Positions 5,225 through 7,590 of a stretch of DNA of 7,590 bases are shown one piece after another (the first letter of the stretch is position 1; every line of letters begins with the position of its first letter). This stretch comes from Candidatus Methylomirabilota bacterium (GTDB lineage Bacteria; Methylomirabilota; Methylomirabilia; Methylomirabilales; CSP1-5). The stretch spans positions 1 through 7,590 of the forward strand of contig JAKEGQ010000075.1 of assembly GCA_022615475.1 (NCBI GenBank), read 5' to 3'. Both the position numbers and the translations under genes were made by a program. The notes beneath the pieces were generated by a model, which saw nothing but the letters and a program-made list of their open reading frames with translations, was not told the origin of the DNA and did no database searches.

Positions 5225-6331
5225 TCAGATCCGCTGGTTGAATTTTCCCGCGTACCCCGTCAGCTCCACATACCCGTGGCCGGCGACGGGGCTTCCCTCG
5301 TACGTCCCCGTCACCTTGACACTCCCCTCCCAATAGATGACCTGGGTGCTCTTTCGCGTGTCGAGCTCCTGGTCGGGAAGGCTCGGGGTGACCGTGAGGG
5401 CGAGGCGGTGTTGCGGAATCCGGATCTCCCAACCCATCGGGTAGGTCGCGTGGCTCCGCGGGCTCTTCCAGGTCTCCGTCGCCCGGAGCTCCACCTGCGA
5501 GAGGGTCAGGTGACGCGAGCTGCCGTCCGGCAGGATCAGTGTCCCACTGGAATGGGTGTCGGGCCGCCCCCCCTTCTGGCGCATGAGATAGAACATCAGT
5601 TCCACGCGATTATCGAGCTGAAGCCCGAACCAATCCCACCCCTCATGCTCATCATGCAGCTGGCTGCTCCCGAACTCGTGATCCATCCAGCTCCATCCCG
5701 CGACCCGCTCCGTCTTCCCCTGAACCGTCATCGTCCCGGCGGTCTCTAGCCGGGGAAGGGAATAGTAGTGCGAGGCGTAGCCTGCGCCCTCCCCCTTCTG
5801 GCTCACCCCATCCGTGCCGTGGACCACGGGAGGCTTGATCGGGGTCAGGGTCAGGTCCACGGCGTATTGTTCATCCTTGGCCCGCAGGCGATGAGTGTTT
5901 CCTTGTGCCTCAAGACGCCAGTCACCGTTCCAGACCGTCAGGGCGGTGGCGCTTGCGCCGGCGGCCTCGAGCGCGGCACGATTGAGCCGATCCGTGAAGT
6001 GAAAGAGCCTTCGGTCGAGATCCGAGACGGCGAAGTGGGCCAGAAAGAGTTCTCGCACCGCCCACTGGGACGGATTGGCCGTGTCCCGTCCTTCTTCGGT
6101 CCCGACCCGAAAGAAGGTGACCTGGTACCCGTACCGTTTGCCGTCTGTCGATCGGAGGTGCCCGGTGTAGTACCACCACTCCGTCTTGAAATCCGGGTGA
6201 CTGAAGTGATCCCGGGGGAACTCAAATCGGTAGCCGGGAAAGGCCCGACGATACTCCCGGGCTTCGGCGCTGACACACAGGCCGAGCAGCAGGAGGAGCG
6301 GCCACCAGCGGGATTTGCCGAAAGGAATCAT
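5225..6331 (-). CDS. Exported AttH/CrtC-type lipocalin-like protein
   Basis: A 368-residue protein with a signal peptide (MIPFGKSRWW then LLLLLGLCVSAEA), probably cut after A24; the LGLC is not a good lipobox, so a soluble periplasmic protein is more likely than a lipoprotein. The mature part has the landmarks of the lipocalin-like family named for AttH and carotenoid 1,2-hydratase: EWWYYTGHL (51-59), SHYYS (187-191), WMDHEFG (215-221), GWDWFGLQL (231-239) and YWEGSVKVTG near the end. Family members form two lipocalin barrels and bind hydrophobic ligands; carotenoid hydration is proven for only one branch, so that activity should not be assumed. The frame stays open upstream to 6808, but that stretch lies opposite the sigma gene and is not protein-like. 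The ATG at 6331 directly precedes the signal peptide and lacks a ribosome binding site, which fits the near-leaderless promoter. First gene of the operon. Confidence 0.92.
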   Translation of the reverse strand: MIPFGKSRWWPLLLLLGLCVSAEAREYRRAFPGYRFEFPRDHFSHPDFKTEWWYYTGHLRSTDGKRYGYQVTFFRVGTEEGRDTANPSQWAVRELFLAHFAVSDLDRRLFHFTDRLNRAALEAAGASATALTVWNGDWRLEAQGNTHRLRAKDEQYAVDLTLTPIKPPVVHGTDGVSQKGEGAGYASHYYSLPRLETAGTMTVQGKTERVAGWSWMDHEFGSSQLHDEHEGWDWFGLQLDNRVELMFYLMRQKGGRPDTHSSGTLILPDGSSRHLTLSQVELRATETWKSPRSHATYPMGWEIRIPQHRLALTVTPSLPDQELDTRKSTQVIYWEGSVKVTGTYEGSPVAGHGYVELTGYAGKFNQRI

Positions 6332-6341
6332 GCTGGGCCGA

Positions 6342-6370
6342 ACTCTAGAGGATGCGGCATCCGGTGTCAA
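6342..6370 (-). promoter_or_regulatory. Sigma70-type promoter of the lipocalin operon, near-leaderless
   Basis: On the minus strand, a perfect TTGACA (6370-6365), a 17-base spacer and TAGAGT (6347-6342; 4/6 of consensus). Transcription should start near 6335, only about four bases before the ATG at 6331. No Shine-Dalgarno sequence would fit in so short a leader, and none is seen. The motif is direct observation; leaderless translation is inference. Confidence 0.55.
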
Positions 6371-6439
6371 GGCAATGGCCGCGATCCCCTCGTGCGGGCC
6401 GATCCGCGCTCTATTGACCGGTAGTTGCCCGGGTGTTAG

Positions 6440-6458
6440 GGTAGCCGAGTGTGCTACC
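6440..6458. repeat. Inverted repeat in the divergent promoter region
   Basis: GGTAGC at 6440-6445 and GCTACC at 6453-6458 form a perfect 6-bp inverted repeat with a 7-base centre. It lies between the two divergent genes, upstream of both candidate promoters, a typical place for a regulator site. Short repeats arise by chance in GC-rich DNA, so this is only a candidate. Confidence 0.3.
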
Positions 6459-6485
6459 GCGGCCGGCGGGCCGGGAGAGGATCGG

Positions 6486-6514
6486 GGAAACTTTTCCGCA
6501 GTGGAGTTGTCAAA
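6486..6514 (+). promoter_or_regulatory. Candidate ECF-type autoregulatory promoter
   Basis: GGAAACTT (6486-6493), 15 bases, then GTCAAA (6509-6514), close to the GGAACTT...GTCTAA style of RpoE-like promoters. It directly precedes the ECF sigma gene, as expected for autoregulation. Transcription would start near 6521, a few bases before the ATG at 6525. The -35 has one extra A against the consensus. Confidence 0.3.
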
Positions 6515-6524
6515 TCCAGTAGAG

Positions 6525-7124
6525 ATGACCACACGTGCCGTCATCTCCGGGGGTCGGGACCCGGACCACGACCTCGTTGATCGGGCGTTGGGTGGGGACC
6601 GGGAGGCCTTTGCGTCCCTCGTGACGAGGCACCAGAAAAAGATCTTTAATTTCATGTATCGAATGGTGGGAGAGAGGGGGGCGGCAGAGGATCTCACCCA
6701 AGAGGTGTTCCTCAAGGCGTATGAGGCGTTGCCCAGGTTCCGAAAGGCGGCGGCTTTTTCGACCTGGCTGTACCGTATCGCCCATAACCATTGCCTCAAT
6801 GCTCTCAAAGGGAGAGGACGTGAGATTGCCGTGAGCGCTCTGACGAGCGAGACGGCGAATCGAAATCCCGTGGCGGCGATCGTGGAGCCGTCCGCCTCTC
6901 CCGAGGAAAGACTCGAGCGGCAGGAGTTGCAAGCGGTGGTTCAGGAGAAACTGGCCGAGCTGACGCCGGAACACCGTGCGGTTCTGGTCCTCAGAGATAT
7001 CCAGGGCCTTTCCTACGACGAGATCGCGGCGGCCCTTGAGTTAGAAGACGGTACAGTCCGGTCCCGGCTGCACCGGGCCCGGACGGAGCTGAAGGAAAAA
7101 CTGCGAAGCTATTTGGAGTTGTGA
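6525..7124 (+). CDS. ECF (RpoE-like) sigma factor
   Basis: A 199-residue alternative sigma factor that directs RNA polymerase to a dedicated promoter set. Region 2 (about 17-95) has DREAFASLVTRHQKKIFNF, the core-binding/-10 segment AAEDLTQEVFLKAYEALPRF and FSTWLYRIAHNHCLNALK. After a linker of about 35 residues, region 4 (about 130-195) has LTPEHRAVLVLRDIQGLSYD, EIAAALELEDGTVRSRLHRA and a C-terminal helix. Regions 1 and 3 are missing, as in all ECF factors. The ATG at 6525 has only a weak AGTAGAG in front; a GTG at 6501 in the same frame would add eight residues. The frame remains open back to 6315, but that part lies opposite the lipocalin leader and is not protein-like. The stop overlaps the next start (TGATG), coupling it to its anti-sigma factor. 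Confidence 0.95.
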   Translation: MTTRAVISGGRDPDHDLVDRALGGDREAFASLVTRHQKKIFNFMYRMVGERGAAEDLTQEVFLKAYEALPRFRKAAAFSTWLYRIAHNHCLNALKGRGREIAVSALTSETANRNPVAAIVEPSASPEERLERQELQAVVQEKLAELTPEHRAVLVLRDIQGLSYDEIAAALELEDGTVRSRLHRARTELKEKLRSYLEL

Positions 7125-7590
7125 TGCGGTGCCAAGACGTTCGGAGCCAACTTTCGGCCTATCTCGAGGATGAACTCGAGTTGGCGCAGCGGCGCGTGGT
7201 TGAAGACCATGTCCGTCAGTGCGTCCGATGCCAGGGGGAGTTGGTACTGCTCCAGCGGACGATCGCCCTCCTACGAGGGCTGGGCGACGTCGAGGTGCCG
7301 CCGAGTCTCTCGGCCGCCATCCAGGCCGGCATCCGTCCTCGAAGGAGGCGGTGGTGGCGAGAGGTAGTCTCGTGGCTCTTCTTTCCTATCCACGTCAAGC
7401 TCCCGATCCAGGCGGTCGCCCTGTTGCTTGTCAGCCTCGGCGCCGTGTATCTCTATCGGACGGCTCCCGAGCTCTCCCAGGCACCGCAGCCTCCTATAGC
7501 GACTGAATCGACCCCTCGGAGTGAGGCGGTCCCTTCGACGGCGGCAGGGAGAGCCGATCGGCTCGATCGGGCCGCAGGGCAGGAAGCCGC
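7124..7590 (+). CDS. Zinc-finger membrane anti-sigma factor (3' partial)
   Basis: The ATG at 7124 shares one base with the sigma factor stop and the frame is open for 155 codons to the right edge. The N-terminus is a ZAS-type (zf-HC2) anti-sigma domain: C3, then H29-x3-C33-x2-C36 (DHVRQCVRCQGEL), the four zinc ligands of the family. This domain binds and silences the cognate ECF factor in the cytoplasm. A basic patch (RPRRRRWWRE, 71-80) and a hydrophobic helix at about 93-111 (LPIQAVALLLVSLGAVYLY) indicate a single membrane span. A Pro/Ser/Thr/Ala-rich stretch follows, probably an extracytoplasmic linker to a sensor part beyond the edge. The full C3-H-C-C set leaves redox or metal sensing possible; proteolytic release on envelope stress is the common alternative. 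Confidence 0.92.
   Translation, partial: MRCQDVRSQLSAYLEDELELAQRRVVEDHVRQCVRCQGELVLLQRTIALLRGLGDVEVPPSLSAAIQAGIRPRRRRWWREVVSWLFFPIHVKLPIQAVALLLVSLGAVYLYRTAPELSQAPQPPIATESTPRSEAVPSTAAGRADRLDRAAGQEA

Noticed and set aside
5084..6424. Long plus-strand frames opposite the thioesterase and lipocalin genes (5084-5749 and 5768-6424)
   Set aside because: They are antisense shadows in GC-rich DNA, with no recognisable motifs and no ribosome binding site, while the opposite strand has clear family signatures.
6315..6524. N-terminal extension of the sigma factor frame
   Set aside because: It overlaps the lipocalin start and both candidate promoters, and ECF factors begin shortly before region 2.
6332..6808. 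N-terminal extension of the lipocalin-like frame by 159 codons
   Set aside because: It is antisense to the sigma factor gene and would bury the signal peptide internally; the promoter also lies inside it.

Overview
The window is GC-rich bacterial DNA, gene-dense, with Shine-Dalgarno starts and many stop/start overlaps. A signal peptide on one product, an ECF sigma factor with a membrane anti-sigma factor, and a GAF/HisKA_3 kinase with NarL-type regulators suggest a free-living Gram-negative bacterium. The style would fit an environmental lineage such as NC10, Rokubacteria, Nitrospirae or a deltaproteobacterium, but no marker here fixes the taxon. I see no rRNA, tRNA, IS element or CRISPR array.

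Left part (1-744, minus strand): four short reading frames that conventional gene calling would largely miss. In reading order they are a Cys-rich protein (559-744), a 50-residue membrane protein (407-559), a small beta-rich protein (186-410) and the start of a CxxC zinc-ribbon-like protein running off the left edge (1-89). The first three overlap by 1 and 4 bases (TGATG and GTGA), the typical sign of translational coupling. Positions 745-959 hold no gene but contain a clean hairpin.

Middle part (960-3452, minus strand): a soluble GAF-domain histidine kinase (2244-3452), a receiver-only CheY-like protein (1664-2059) and a NarL/FixJ DNA-binding regulator (960-1592). Two hairpins, one terminator-like, and a good sigma70-type promoter lie between the kinase and the two regulators, so the regulators are probably transcribed separately from the kinase. 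Positions 3453-3868 hold no recognisable gene.

Right-middle (3869-6331, minus strand): a compact three-gene operon of an exported AttH/CrtC-type lipocalin-like protein, a PaaI-type hotdog thioesterase with a helical N-terminal extension, and an RNase Z-like metallo-beta-lactamase-fold hydrolase. A near-consensus promoter sits so close to the first start codon that the mRNA should be almost leaderless.

Right end (6525-7590, plus strand): divergently, an ECF sigma factor overlaps by one base the start of a zinc-finger, single-pass membrane anti-sigma factor that runs off the right edge. The 193-bp divergent region carries the lipocalin promoter, an inverted repeat and a possible ECF autoregulatory promoter. 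The sigma/anti-sigma pair may sense envelope stress, and the neighbouring lipocalin operon is a reasonable but unproven target.
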